Positions 8,888 to 16,857 of a stretch of 51,204 nucleotides of DNA are shown here, piece by piece. The number at the start of each line of letters is the position of its first letter. Position 1 is the stretch's first letter. The notes under the pieces are model-generated. The model did no database searches. It had not been told where the DNA came from and saw only the letters and a program-made list of their open reading frames with translations. The DNA comes from Phycisphaeraceae bacterium (GTDB lineage Bacteria > Planctomycetota > Phycisphaerae > Phycisphaerales > Phycisphaeraceae), in assembly GCA_020831765.1 (NCBI GenBank), contig JAFIFY010000062.1:1-51204 (forward strand), written 5' to 3'. The translations under genes and the position numbers were made by a program.

Positions 8888-9598
8888 ATGACGAATCGTG
8901 AACCAGCCGGCTTTGTTGATGATCTGGACCGCGCCACGTCTGCTCGACTCTCGAAGCTGGGCAGCCGTCCGGTTGATGTTCAGAGACTTTCCGTGCGGCT
9001 GGAATCGCAGCTCGCGCAGGCCGGGATGCCCTCGGCCGCGTCGCGACCGCTGGTGAGATTCGCCGGTAAAACGCGCTGGTGGCGGCCGGCGCTGGGCCTG
9101 GCCGCGGCGCTGGGCCTGGCCTGCATGCTGGTGATTATCTTCATGACCGCGCCCCACGGGGCGACGGCGGCCACCGTCATCGAATTGGGCAGGCTGCACC
9201 AGGACATGGTTGGTGGCCGGGTCGTGGTCGAGACGGTGGGCGATGTCGATGAGGCCAACTCATGGATCAGCCGGCAATCGGCGACGGCGCCGGCCCTTCC
9301 CGGGCATCTTGCAGATGCCCGTATTCAATCCTGCTGCCTGGCCACCATTCAGGGCCGGCTGGTGGCGGTCGCCAAGATGCAATGGAGGGGGGAGCCTGTG
9401 ACTTTGGTCGTTGCCGATCACAAGCACTTCGGGCATCGCATGGGGGTGACTTACCAGCGGGATGGCCGCGACTTCCACGCCCACAGCTTCGAAGGGGTGC
9501 GCATGGTCATGAGCAACATCGGCACGCGATGGCTGTGCGTAATGGGCGACCTTAAAGATGAGCAACTGGTCGACCTGGCCGCGCAGATTCAGTTCTGA
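8888..9598 (+). CDS. Putative membrane anti-sigma factor / metal sensor
   Basis: This 236-residue protein is encoded directly after the ECF sigma gene, so an anti-sigma role is likely. It has an N-terminal cytoplasmic part (1-64), one transmembrane helix (about 66-87) and a periplasmic domain of about 150 residues. The usual zinc-binding anti-sigma HxxxCxxC motif is absent. The periplasmic part instead holds CysCys149-150, HKHFGHRMG (178-186), HAHS (197-200), MVM (206-208) and Cys217, a cluster suited to binding copper. The context (divergent Cus operon) suggests it senses periplasmic metal and releases the sigma factor. That function is inferred; I recognise no named family for the sensor domain. 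Confidence 0.7.
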   Translation: MTNREPAGFVDDLDRATSARLSKLGSRPVDVQRLSVRLESQLAQAGMPSAASRPLVRFAGKTRWWRPALGLAAALGLACMLVIIFMTAPHGATAATVIELGRLHQDMVGGRVVVETVGDVDEANSWISRQSATAPALPGHLADARIQSCCLATIQGRLVAVAKMQWRGEPVTLVVADHKHFGHRMGVTYQRDGRDFHAHSFEGVRMVMSNIGTRWLCVMGDLKDEQLVDLAAQIQF

Positions 9599-9633
9599 AC
9601 TGATTTTGATCAACAACTGGGTGCGATCCAATG

Positions 9634-9664
9634 AAAAGCGCGGCCAGTGGATGGCCGCGCTTTT
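9634..9664. terminator. Bidirectional intrinsic terminator between anti-sigma gene and rpsA
   Basis: A 13-bp perfect stem, AAAAGCGCGGCCA (9634-9646) with TGGCCGCGCTTTT (9652-9664), has a 5-base loop. A-run and T-run flanks allow termination in both directions. It sits in the 113-bp gap between two convergent genes. Confidence 0.85.
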
Positions 9665-9711
9665 CCGGATTTCTGTTGTTGAAGGCGGGTTGTGGCACCG
9701 CCGACGTTGGT

Positions 9712-11490
9712 TCAGCCCTTGTTGGTCGGGCCGAAGGTGATCTTGTCGGTGCCCAGTTGGTCCTGGTTGCCGCCAAGTCCGCCGCCGAGGTTCTTGCGTC
9801 CGGCCGGCGCGCCGGCTGGGGCGGCCTTCTCGTCCTGGTCGGCGGTCCACTGTGCCCGCTTGAGCGAGAGGCCGATCTTGCGGTCGTCCAGGTCCACGCG
9901 AAGGATTTTGACTTCCAGTTCCTCGCCGGCCTTGACCACATCCTGCGGGTTCTCGACCTTGTGATCGGCCAGCTCGGAGATGTGCAGTAGGCCTTCGAGG
10001 TCTTCTTCCAGTTCCACGAAGACGCCGAAGTTGGTGATCTTGGTCACCTTGCCGCGCACGATCATGCCGGGCTGATAGTGGGTGGGGATGGCTTCCAGCC
10101 ACGGATCCTCGCTCATCTGCCGCAAGCCGAGGCTGACCCGCTGCTTGTCCTGGTCCACTTCCAGCACCACGCACTTGAGTTGGTCGCCCTTCTTGAGCAT
10201 CTCGTTGGGATGGGTGAGCTTTCGCGTCCAGGAAAGGTCCGAGACGTGCAGCAGCCCGTCGATGCCCGGTTCGATTTCGATGAACGCGCCGTAGTTGGTG
10301 AGGTTGCGCACCTTGCCCTCGACGACGGTGCCGGGCGGGTACTTCTGGGCGACCAGGTCCCAGGGGTTGACCTCGGTCTGCTTGACGCCGAGGCTGATCT
10401 CCTGCTTGTCCTTGTCGACCTCGAGGACGACCACCTCGATCTCCTCGCCGACGCTGAACATCTCGCTGGGGTGGTTGATTCGCTTGGTCCAGCTCATTTC
10501 CGAGATATGCACCAGGCCCTCGACCCCGTCTTCCAGCTTCACGAACGCGCCATAGCTGACGATGTTGGTCACCACGCCCTGCACGCGGGTATTGGCCGGG
10601 TACTTCTTCTCGATATCCTGCCAGGGGCTGTCTTCCTTCTGCTTCATGCCCAGCGCGATCTTCTCGCGATCGCGGTCGATCGATAGCACCTTGACCTCGA
10701 TCTGGTCCTCGACCTTGAGCAATTCGCTGGGATGATGGATGCGGCCCCAGCTCATGTCGGTGATGTGCAGCAGGCCATCGATGCCGCCCAGGTCCACGAA
10801 CGCGCCGAAGTCGGCCAGGTTCTTGACCGTGCCCTTGACGATGCTGCCCTCGCTGAGGGTTTCCAGCAGCTTGCGGCGGGCTTCTGCGCGTTCTTCTTCG
10901 ATGAGCTTGCGGCGGCTGATGACGATGTTGCGGCGGGGCTCATCGATCTTGAGGATCATGGCCCGGACATTCTGGCCGATGAAGATGCCGATGTCGGCCG
11001 GGCGGCGGATATCCACCTGCGAAGCCGGCAGGAACACCGGCACGCCGATATCCACCAGCAGGCCGCCCTTGATCTTGCGCATCACCTTGCCCTCGATGAT
11101 GTCGCCTTCCTTGCTGGTCTCCAGCAGGCGCTCCCAGCCGCGGATGCGGTCGGCCTTGCGCTTGGAGATGACCACCTGGCCGCCGTCGGATTCCAGGCTT
11201 TCGAGGAAGACCTCGACGGTGTCGCCGATCTCGACCTCTTCAGGATGATCGAATTCGTTGCGATCAAGCACGCCCTCGCTCTTGAGTCCGACCTCGACGA
11301 GGAAATCCGGCCCCGCGTGCCCGATGATCTTGCCCTTGAGAATGCCGCCCGGGGTCAGGTCCTGCAGGGAGTCCTGGAGAACACTGTCCATGACGCTGGC
11401 TTCCATGCTTCCACCCAGCGCCTCTTCCACCATGAGTTGCGCTTCACTTTCATCCACATCCAGTGAAGCAATCAGATTGCGATCGACCAT
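9712..11490 (-). CDS. rpsA: 30S ribosomal protein S1
   Basis: S1 binds mRNA on the small ribosomal subunit and helps start translation. At 592 residues it shows six S1 (OB-fold) repeats. Clear ones read GSIVKGTVKNLADFGAFVDLGGIDGLLHITDMSW, VQGVVTNIVSYGAFVKLEDGVEGLVHISEMSW, VEGKVRNLTNYGAFIEIEPGIDG and VRGKVTKITNFGVFVELEEDLEG in order. The first two domains are more divergent, as is typical. The last ~45 residues form a low-complexity Ala/Gly tail ending QLGTDKITFGPTNKG. Its 3' end holds the right copy of a 30-bp repeat also found at 141-170, so the final ten codons may have been replaced by an insertion. No strong Shine-Dalgarno is seen, as is usual for S1. Confidence 0.97.
   Translation of the reverse strand: MVDRNLIASLDVDESEAQLMVEEALGGSMEASVMDSVLQDSLQDLTPGGILKGKIIGHAGPDFLVEVGLKSEGVLDRNEFDHPEEVEIGDTVEVFLESLESDGGQVVISKRKADRIRGWERLLETSKEGDIIEGKVMRKIKGGLLVDIGVPVFLPASQVDIRRPADIGIFIGQNVRAMILKIDEPRRNIVISRRKLIEEERAEARRKLLETLSEGSIVKGTVKNLADFGAFVDLGGIDGLLHITDMSWGRIHHPSELLKVEDQIEVKVLSIDRDREKIALGMKQKEDSPWQDIEKKYPANTRVQGVVTNIVSYGAFVKLEDGVEGLVHISEMSWTKRINHPSEMFSVGEEIEVVVLEVDKDKQEISLGVKQTEVNPWDLVAQKYPPGTVVEGKVRNLTNYGAFIEIEPGIDGLLHVSDLSWTRKLTHPNEMLKKGDQLKCVVLEVDQDKQRVSLGLRQMSEDPWLEAIPTHYQPGMIVRGKVTKITNFGVFVELEEDLEGLLHISELADHKVENPQDVVKAGEELEVKILRVDLDDRKIGLSLKRAQWTADQDEKAAPAGAPAGRKNLGGGLGGNQDQLGTDKITFGPTNKG
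9745..9774 (-). repeat. rpsA: Right copy of the 30-bp rpsA 3'-end repeat
   Basis: This part of rpsA encodes GGNQDQLGTD and matches 141-170 at 29 of 30 bases in the same orientation. The two copies bracket the copper-type efflux operon, sigma and anti-sigma genes. Flanking sequence beyond the 30 bp does not match. Confidence 0.7.
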
Positions 11491-11845
11491 AAAAAAATTT
11501 GCCCTTGTTGATAGTCAGGCCCGTCCCGAACCGCTCGGGAAATCCACGGGACGACGGCTGAACGCAAAGCCCAGACCGCCATGTCACCGGCCTATTCCGC
11601 CCGGCCACGAACCGAAGCTGCCCGAATAAGCCGCGAATCGATCAGTATACCTGCCAATCCTCTCCAGACCAAACGATAACCCGCATAAATCGGCCAATTC
11701 CAAGGGCATGGCCGAAATGGGGCGATGAAAAAGCCTAAAAGGTCCGATATTGACCGATTTCTGCCTGAAATTGCGGCGTTCCAGGCGTTTTTCTCCTTAA
11801 TTGAGGCCCCGCGGGCTTCGAAATGCGCACCGACCGGGGCCGAAA
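11491..11845. other. Gap between rpsA and yjbQ: rpsA leader and promoter
   Basis: This 355-bp stretch holds no gene that I recognise. Minus-strand transcription of rpsA probably starts near 11637, giving a leader of about 147 nt. A GC-rich hairpin region containing GTCCCG and CGGGAC arms (about 11520-11552) lies close to the rpsA start and could mediate S1 autoregulation, a speculation. A run of A at 11491-11497 (T on the coding strand) precedes the ATG. Confidence 0.5.
11644..11672 (-). promoter_or_regulatory. Candidate sigma-70 promoter of rpsA
   Basis: Read on the minus strand, TTGGTC (11672-11667) and TATACT (11649-11644) are separated by 17 bases. The -10 matches consensus at five of six positions and the -35 at its first three. 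Confidence 0.5.
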
Positions 11846-12256
11846 TCAGGACGGCGAGGCCGCCGCGAGGAACGTGACCTGGACCTGCCGGGTGCGCGGG
11901 CCATCGAACTCGCAGAAGAAAATGCCCTGCCATCGGCCCAGGACCAGTTGCCCGCCGCGCACCTGCACCAGGGCCGACGAGCCCATCATCGATGCCTTCA
12001 CATGGGCAGCGCTGTTGCCCTCGGCGTGTTGGTAAAACGGCTGCCGCCAGGGCACCATGCGGTCGAGCTGTTCGAGCATGTCGTGGACCACATCCGGGTC
12101 GGCGTTCTCATTGATGGTGATGCCCGCGGTGGTGTGCGGGACATGGACCATCACCACGCCATCGCGGATTCCACCCTGACGGACCGCCGCCTGAATCTGC
12201 CCGGTGATGGACTGCATCTCGCTTCGCTGTCGCGTTTGTATGGTGAATGTGCTCAT
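11846..12256 (-). CDS. YjbQ family (UPF0047) secondary thiamine-phosphate synthase-like protein
   Basis: A small single-domain protein of the YjbQ/UPF0047 family, 136 residues from the chosen start. Family signatures are clear: MVHVPHTTAGITINENADPDVVHDML in the centre, then HAEGNSAAHVKASMMGSS, GRWQGIFFCEFDGPR and QVQVTFL at the end. Conserved His and Asp/Glu residues of the family active site are present. The weak thiamine-phosphate synthase activity reported for E. coli YjbQ is known for the family and not shown here. Two starts are possible, 12286 (MASRDKLDRIM) and 12256 (MSTFTIQTRQR). I prefer the second because homologues begin there, but neither has a good ribosome site. Confidence 0.9.
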   Translation of the reverse strand: MSTFTIQTRQRSEMQSITGQIQAAVRQGGIRDGVVMVHVPHTTAGITINENADPDVVHDMLEQLDRMVPWRQPFYQHAEGNSAAHVKASMMGSSALVQVRGGQLVLGRWQGIFFCEFDGPRTRQVQVTFLAAASPS

Positions 12257-12412
12257 GATGCGGTCAAGTTTATCACGGCTGGCCATGGTTCCCGTCCGTC
12301 ATCGCGTGCGATTGAGCGGGAAGTTCAGACGATGCGGTTAGAATGCCTTGGCGGTGTTGTGCATGAGCGCAGCGCGGCCAAAGCGTGACACCTTCAAAGG
12401 AGGCATCCAGCC

Positions 12413-13399
12413 ATGATGAGTCGAACACTTGGACGAAGCGGCATGGAAGTGAGTGCGTTGGGGCTGGGGTGTTGGGCGATCGGCGGGGCGTATACCAGCA
12501 AGGGGGTTCACTGCGGCTGGGGCGATGTGGATGATGCCGAATCGATCCGGGCGGTTCGCCGGGGTGTTGAGTTGGGGGTGACGTTTTTCGACACCGCCGA
12601 GTGTTATGGCGCCGGGCACAGCGAGGAGGTTCTCGGCCGCGCCTTGCGTGGGATGCGCGAGGATGTTGTCATCGCGACGAAATTCGGGCATGTCTTCAAG
12701 GAAGGGTCGAAGGACATTGATGGCGATGATCCATCGGTCCGGCATCTGGAGGAATCGTGCGAGGCGAGCCTGCGACGGTTGGGCACGGATTACATCGATG
12801 TGATGCAGTTTCACATGGGTGGGTGCGATCCCGAGGTCGCCGCCCCCCTGGTGGACAAGCTCGAAGACCTTGTGCGGGCGGGCAAGGTTCTCTGCTACGG
12901 CTGGAGCACGGACGATCCGCATCGCGCCCGGCTATTCGCGAGGGGCGAGCATTGCTCGGTCGTGCAGCATCATTTCAACCTGCTGGAAGCATCCGAGCCG
13001 ATGCTCGAGCTCCTCGATGAACAGCGCCTGGCGGGGATCAATCGGGGCCCGCTGGCCAAGGGCATCCTGACCGGCAAGTTCCGCCACGACAGCACCATCC
13101 CCGCCAACGATGTCCGCCACCGGTGGAATCCGGCCGAAGGGGACATCGCCGAGGCGATCGATGCCGTCGAGGCGATCAGGCCGATCATGGAGGAGGATGG
13201 CCGGACGCTCGCCCAGGCGGCGCTGGGCTGGATATGGGCCCGGCATCCGAGGCTCGTTCCCATCTGTGGTTTCAAAACCGTCAAGCAGGTCGAGGACAAC
13301 ATCAAAGCGCTGGAACACGGCCCGCTGACCGAAGACCAGATGCGGCGGATCGAAGCGAAGCTCAAAGAGATCGGCTGGAAGCGCCGCCGATTCGCCTGA
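12413..13399 (+). CDS. Aldo/keto reductase
   Basis: NADPH-dependent oxidoreductase of the aldo/keto reductase superfamily, 328 residues, cytoplasmic (no signal peptide). The catalytic tetrad is visible: Asp60 (TFFDTAE), Tyr65 (ECYGAGHSEE), Lys90 (VVIATKFGH) and His134 (VMQFHMGG). The C-terminal cofactor region includes FKTVKQVEDNI, typical of the general AKR11/AKR13-like group. A strong AAAGGAGG lies about 10 bases before the ATG-ATG pair, so start 12413 or 12416 are equally good. It stands alone and diverges from yjbQ. The physiological substrate is unknown. Confidence 0.93.
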   Translation: MMSRTLGRSGMEVSALGLGCWAIGGAYTSKGVHCGWGDVDDAESIRAVRRGVELGVTFFDTAECYGAGHSEEVLGRALRGMREDVVIATKFGHVFKEGSKDIDGDDPSVRHLEESCEASLRRLGTDYIDVMQFHMGGCDPEVAAPLVDKLEDLVRAGKVLCYGWSTDDPHRARLFARGEHCSVVQHHFNLLEASEPMLELLDEQRLAGINRGPLAKGILTGKFRHDSTIPANDVRHRWNPAEGDIAEAIDAVEAIRPIMEEDGRTLAQAALGWIWARHPRLVPICGFKTVKQVEDNIKALEHGPLTEDQMRRIEAKLKEIGWKRRRFA

Positions 13400-13433
13400 A
13401 GCGGGGGTGTGGGAGGCCCGGGGGCCGGCGGGA

Positions 13434-14231
13434 TCAGGCCGCGCTGTTGTGCCGACGCCGAAGCAGCAGCAGGCCGCCGATGCCCATCAGCGCCAGGCTG
13501 GCCGGCTCGGGGACAATGGTCAGGACGATGTCGGACTGGGCCGGGTCGGCCTGATCGATGCCTTTGGCGAAACGGACATCGGGGCCGGGGATGCCCAGAT
13601 CGGACTGCGACAGCAGGATCATCGTCAGTGTGTTGTTGGTGTCGGCGTTGATGAAGTCGGCCAGAGCGCCTCCGTTGATCGAGAAGGTGCCGGTGTCGTT
13701 GCCCACCACATCGAAGGTGCCCAGCAGCGTGGTGTTGGCCGGATTCACCGAGGGCCCGCTGGACTCGAAGCCATTTTGCACATCATTGCCAGGGGCGTCC
13801 ATCCAAGTGACATTCTGAGCCCAGAAGTCCAGTGCCTGGTCGGTCATTCCGTAGACGGCGAAGGTGAAGGTCTCGCCGACGCGATTGGTGTTGCTGTAGC
13901 TGACGATGTTGAAGCTGAGGCTGCTGGCCGGCGCGGCGGCGAAGTCCAGGTCGGAGATGTCGAACTGGAGCCACACCTTCTTGCCGCGACGATCGGTACC
14001 GGCGTTCTTGACGTTCATCGGGTCGCCGGCGTTGCCCGCACCACCGGGTTCGGATGAGCCCTTTTCGATGCTGATGGCCTGCTCGGGGTTGATCGTGAGC
14101 AGGGCTGCGCTGGCCTGGTCGATCGCCGGGCCGAGCCCCAGCGACAGGGCCACGACGCAGGCGGCCCCGGTCAAACGGCCATGGATTTGTCCGCGGCGGA
14201 GCGCCCGTGAATCGGTGGTTCGGATCGTCAT
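13434..14231 (-). CDS. PEP-CTERM secreted protein with DNRLRE-like domain
   Basis: Exported protein of 265 residues. Signal peptide at about 20-43 (GAACVVALSLGLGPAIDQASA), then a beta-rich domain with KKVWLQFDISDL and APASSLSFNIVSY, resembling DNRLRE-type domains. The C-terminus is a textbook PEP-CTERM signal: VPEPASLAL, a hydrophobic helix and RRRHNSAA. Proteins of this kind are cut and released by exosortase; no exosortase gene lies in the window. AGAGAGG precedes the ATG by 7 bases. It is divergent from the XylR-like regulator across a 172-bp gap that contains a candidate regulator half-site. The function of the mature domain is unknown. Confidence 0.88.
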   Translation of the reverse strand: MTIRTTDSRALRRGQIHGRLTGAACVVALSLGLGPAIDQASAALLTINPEQAISIEKGSSEPGGAGNAGDPMNVKNAGTDRRGKKVWLQFDISDLDFAAAPASSLSFNIVSYSNTNRVGETFTFAVYGMTDQALDFWAQNVTWMDAPGNDVQNGFESSGPSVNPANTTLLGTFDVVGNDTGTFSINGGALADFINADTNNTLTMILLSQSDLGIPGPDVRFAKGIDQADPAQSDIVLTIVPEPASLALMGIGGLLLLRRRHNSAA

Positions 14232-14352
14232 TGTCTAACCTCTCTCTTCTCTTCATGTGGCCATGTGGAGGGACCGGACTCATGCGCGCATCGCACGTGA
14301 GACCGGCCCTTGCAGTGTAAGTATGCGCGCGAATTCGACCCGCCCATTCGCC

Positions 14353-14397
14353 TTGGCGCAAATCTTTTTTGCTTTCGCGTCAGGGTGGGGATAGCAT
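14353..14397 (+). promoter_or_regulatory. Candidate promoter and half-site before the XylR-like regulator
   Basis: TTGGCGCAAAT (14353-14363) shares the 9-mer TGGCGCAAA with the operator cluster before the prepilin-like gene (15774-15782). Just downstream lie TTGCTT (14369-14374) and TAGCAT (14392-14397) with 17-base spacing. A start 6-7 bases further on would fall at the ATG at 14404, giving a nearly leaderless mRNA. Confidence 0.45.
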
Positions 14398-14403
14398 GGC
14401 GAC

Positions 14404-15726
14404 ATGAAAGCAAGGAGGTCGGCCCCCCCGGAACCCCCGGAACCTGCACAACTGGCGCATCCCCCGGAGCCTTCCGCGCCCCGGCTACCCGTGGCTGCGT
14501 CATCGGGCCAGCCGCGCATCGGTGTGCGGGTGGACTACTCGATGCCTGCCGGTCACGCGGAACTGGCCGGGGTCGCGCGCTATGCAGCGTTGCATGGGCC
14601 GTGGACCATCCAGACCCACCCGCGCGGCGGGTTCATGGGGCTGCCGCCGGATCGACCGTTCGATGGCCAGGGGATGGTGGTTCACGCCAATCAAGCCAGA
14701 CTTCCTTCATACCACGAGGCCTCGTATCCGGTGGTCAACCTCGGGGCGATCGTCGCGGAGACGGGCCTGCCCAGCGTGCTGCCGGACAACCGGGGCATCG
14801 GCCGCCTCGCCGCCGAACACCTGTTGGAACGGGGACTGGAGCGGCTCGGTTTCTGCGGCTTCGTCGGCCATGGCTATTCCGATCAGCGACTGGCCGGGGC
14901 GCGGGAGTTCGCCGACGCTCGCGGCGTGGCGATGCGGGTCTACCCGCAGGAAGAGCTCGGCCATCCCCAAAAGGGCTCGGCCGACTACTACGATCTGGAG
15001 CGGTCGAACCTCATGGCCTGGCTCGAGGGCCTCGACAAGCCCATCGGTGTGATCGGTGCCAACGACATGCGCGCCCGGCACTTGCTGGCGGCCTGCCAGT
15101 GGGCGGGCATCGCGGTGCCCGAACAGGTGGCGATCATCGGTGTGGATGGCGATGAGGTGCTGTGCGAGACCGCCGTACCGGCGCTGAGCAGCATCGGCAT
15201 CGACTTCGAGCGGCTGGGCTACGAGGCCGCGGCCCTGCTCGACCGGCTGATGCGCGGCGAGCGGGCGCCGCAGCGCCCCATCTTGCTGCCGCCCATGGGT
15301 GTGATCGAGCGGCAATCCACCGACATCCTGGCCATCGCTGATCCGGACCTGGCCCATGCGGTGCGGCTGATCCGCGAGCATGCCTCGGACGATGACCTCA
15401 CCATCAAGCGCGTGCTGGCCGAGGTGCCGGTAAGCCGCCGCTCGCTGGAACGGCGTTTTCGCGAGGTGCTGGGCCGCACGCCACAGGCCGAGATCACCCG
15501 CATTCGGGTGGAACAGGCCAGGCGGCTGCTGGCCCGCAGCGACCTGCCGATGCCGCAGGTGGCGGCCCGGTCGGGCTTTCGCAGTGCTGCGCGGCTGGCG
15601 GTGGTGTTCCACCGTGAAACCGGCCAGACCCCAACCGCCTACCGCCGGCATCATCGCCAGAGCGGCCAGCGGCAAGAGGCGTGCAGGGCCATCGGCAGAC
15701 CGCCCGGTCCGGCCCGTTCGGGCTGA
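14404..15726 (+). CDS. XylR-type regulator: LacI-like sensor plus AraC DNA-binding domain
   Basis: Transcription regulator of 440 residues. After a Pro-rich N-terminus of about 35 residues comes a periplasmic-binding-protein-like sensor (about 38-310): IGVRVDYSMPAGHAELAGVARYA, VVNLGAIVAETGLPSVLPDN, RLGFCGFVGHGYSDQRLAG, IGVIGANDMRARHLLAAC and VAIIGVDGDEVLCE. The C-terminal ~100 residues are an AraC/XylS double helix-turn-helix (IKRVLAEVPVSRRSLERRFRE, RTPQAEITRIRVEQARRLL, PMPQVAARSGF). This architecture matches XylR-type sugar sensors, often activators. Nearby palindromic TTGCGCAA sites are its likely operators. Its ligand is unknown, but the nearby sulfatase suggests a sulfated sugar or related glycan. 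Confidence 0.92.
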   Translation: MKARRSAPPEPPEPAQLAHPPEPSAPRLPVAASSGQPRIGVRVDYSMPAGHAELAGVARYAALHGPWTIQTHPRGGFMGLPPDRPFDGQGMVVHANQARLPSYHEASYPVVNLGAIVAETGLPSVLPDNRGIGRLAAEHLLERGLERLGFCGFVGHGYSDQRLAGAREFADARGVAMRVYPQEELGHPQKGSADYYDLERSNLMAWLEGLDKPIGVIGANDMRARHLLAACQWAGIAVPEQVAIIGVDGDEVLCETAVPALSSIGIDFERLGYEAAALLDRLMRGERAPQRPILLPPMGVIERQSTDILAIADPDLAHAVRLIREHASDDDLTIKRVLAEVPVSRRSLERRFREVLGRTPQAEITRIRVEQARRLLARSDLPMPQVAARSGFRSAARLAVVFHRETGQTPTAYRRHHRQSGQRQEACRAIGRPPGPARSG

Positions 15727-15775
15727 ACCTCTGGCAATCGGACCCTTGCGCCCGGCCTTCAGCGCTGACGCCCTG

Positions 15776-15803
15776 GCGCAAAAGTTTTGCGCAATTTGCG
15801 CAA
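15776..15803 (+). promoter_or_regulatory. Overlapping palindromic operator cluster
   Basis: A 17-bp palindrome GCGCAAAAGTTTTGCGC (15776-15792) overlaps the first of two perfect TTGCGCAA sites (15787-15794 and 15796-15803). They lie 30-60 bp before the prepilin-like gene and directly downstream of the XylR-like gene. A weak -10 (TAGATT, 15824-15829) without a good -35 follows, the layout of an activator-dependent promoter. Confidence 0.6.
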
Positions 15804-15832
15804 TGCCGCGCCACCTGCGGGCCTAGATTGTG

Positions 15833-16633
15833 ATGATGAAACCGACAACATGGCGGCCTAAACATTGCCGGTTCGGCTTTACCCTGATCGAACTTCTGGT
15901 GGTCATCTCGATCATCGCGATCCTGTTGGCCATCCTCTTGACCGCGCTGGGCGGCGTCCGGGAAGTGGCACAATCGACCAAATGTTTGTCGAACCTGCGC
16001 AGCATTGGCTTGTCGATCACGACCTACGGCATCGATAACAAGCAGATCATCCTCCCCTCGGAACTGCATCGCGGGGGCACTTGGATCGACACCTGGTCGA
16101 CGATGATGATTAATGCCGGCATGCTCAATGCTCCGCAGACCGGCGGAATGGCCGACTTCGCCGATGGCGACCATATCTTCCGCTGCCCCAGCGGACTGCC
16201 CGCAGGCAACGAGTTCATCCGCCCTGTGGATCGCTTCGACGGCTACGGTGCCATGGCCACACCCAACCGGTCGAACAACGATCACCACCAGCCCTACTGG
16301 ATCGGCAACTGGTACGGGGCCAACGGGTATCACAACTTCGCGCCCACCCCCTCGCCGTTCCCGTTCAAGCGGGTCAACTTCAACAACGCCAACTTCGAGC
16401 GCCTCGACCGCGTGCGCCAGCCCAGCAGTGCCTTTGCCATCTACGATGGCTGGTATTACCACAACGATGGTGGAAGCTGGCCCCGCATCACCTTCGCCGA
16501 GCAGCACAACGCCCGTCACCTCGGGCAGACCCGCGCGAACATGGTCCACTTCGACGGCCATGCCTCATCGCTCGTGTCCGATGAACTCGCCGAAATGAGC
16601 CACGATGACCCCCGCCTGCGGGCCATGGAATGA
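15833..16633 (+). CDS. Prepilin-leader (type II pseudopilin-like) protein
   Basis: Single-pass protein of 266 residues with a type IV prepilin leader: short basic N-terminus, then [20 protein letters not shown], cut before Phe by a prepilin peptidase. The large C-terminal domain is aromatic- and Asn-rich ([31 protein letters not shown]), ending [18 protein letters not shown], a tail common in planctomycete DUF1559-like or H-X9-DG pseudopilins. Such proteins occur in dozens per genome, often beside regulators and polysaccharide genes; the function is unknown. In-frame starts are GTG 15830, ATG 15833 and ATG 15836. No Shine-Dalgarno is visible, and a leaderless start is possible. Confidence 0.88.
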   Translation: MMKPTTWRPKHCRFGFTLIELLVVISIIAILLAILLTALGGVREVAQSTKCLSNLRSIGLSITTYGIDNKQIILPSELHRGGTWIDTWSTMMINAGMLNAPQTGGMADFADGDHIFRCPSGLPAGNEFIRPVDRFDGYGAMATPNRSNNDHHQPYWIGNWYGANGYHNFAPTPSPFPFKRVNFNNANFERLDRVRQPSSAFAIYDGWYYHNDGGSWPRITFAEQHNARHLGQTRANMVHFDGHASSLVSDELAEMSHDDPRLRAME

Positions 16634-16671
16634 GCCGGCGGCATTTCATCGCGGTTGCCTTGTGAAGCGGT

Positions 16672-16714
16672 GCCCGATGGACGGTTGCAGGCCGCGGGCT
16701 AACCCCCATCGGGC
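16672..16714 (+). terminator. Weak hairpin between convergent genes
   Basis: GCCCGATGG (16672-16680) and CCATCGGGC (16706-16714) form a 9-bp stem with a 25-base loop. A TTTT lies 8 bases downstream. It sits between the prepilin-like gene and the convergent sulfatase, so a terminator role is plausible but weak. Confidence 0.3.
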
Positions 16715-16857
16715 GCGCCTGGTTTTGATCACGACTTGACAACCGGCTCCAGCGCCGTGGCGATGAGACGGAAGGGGACCGCAAGTCCCAATCCGGTACC
16801 TCGACCGAACGGAGGAGAGGGGAAGCGATCGGGTTGTGTTGATGCCAGCACGGGAGT

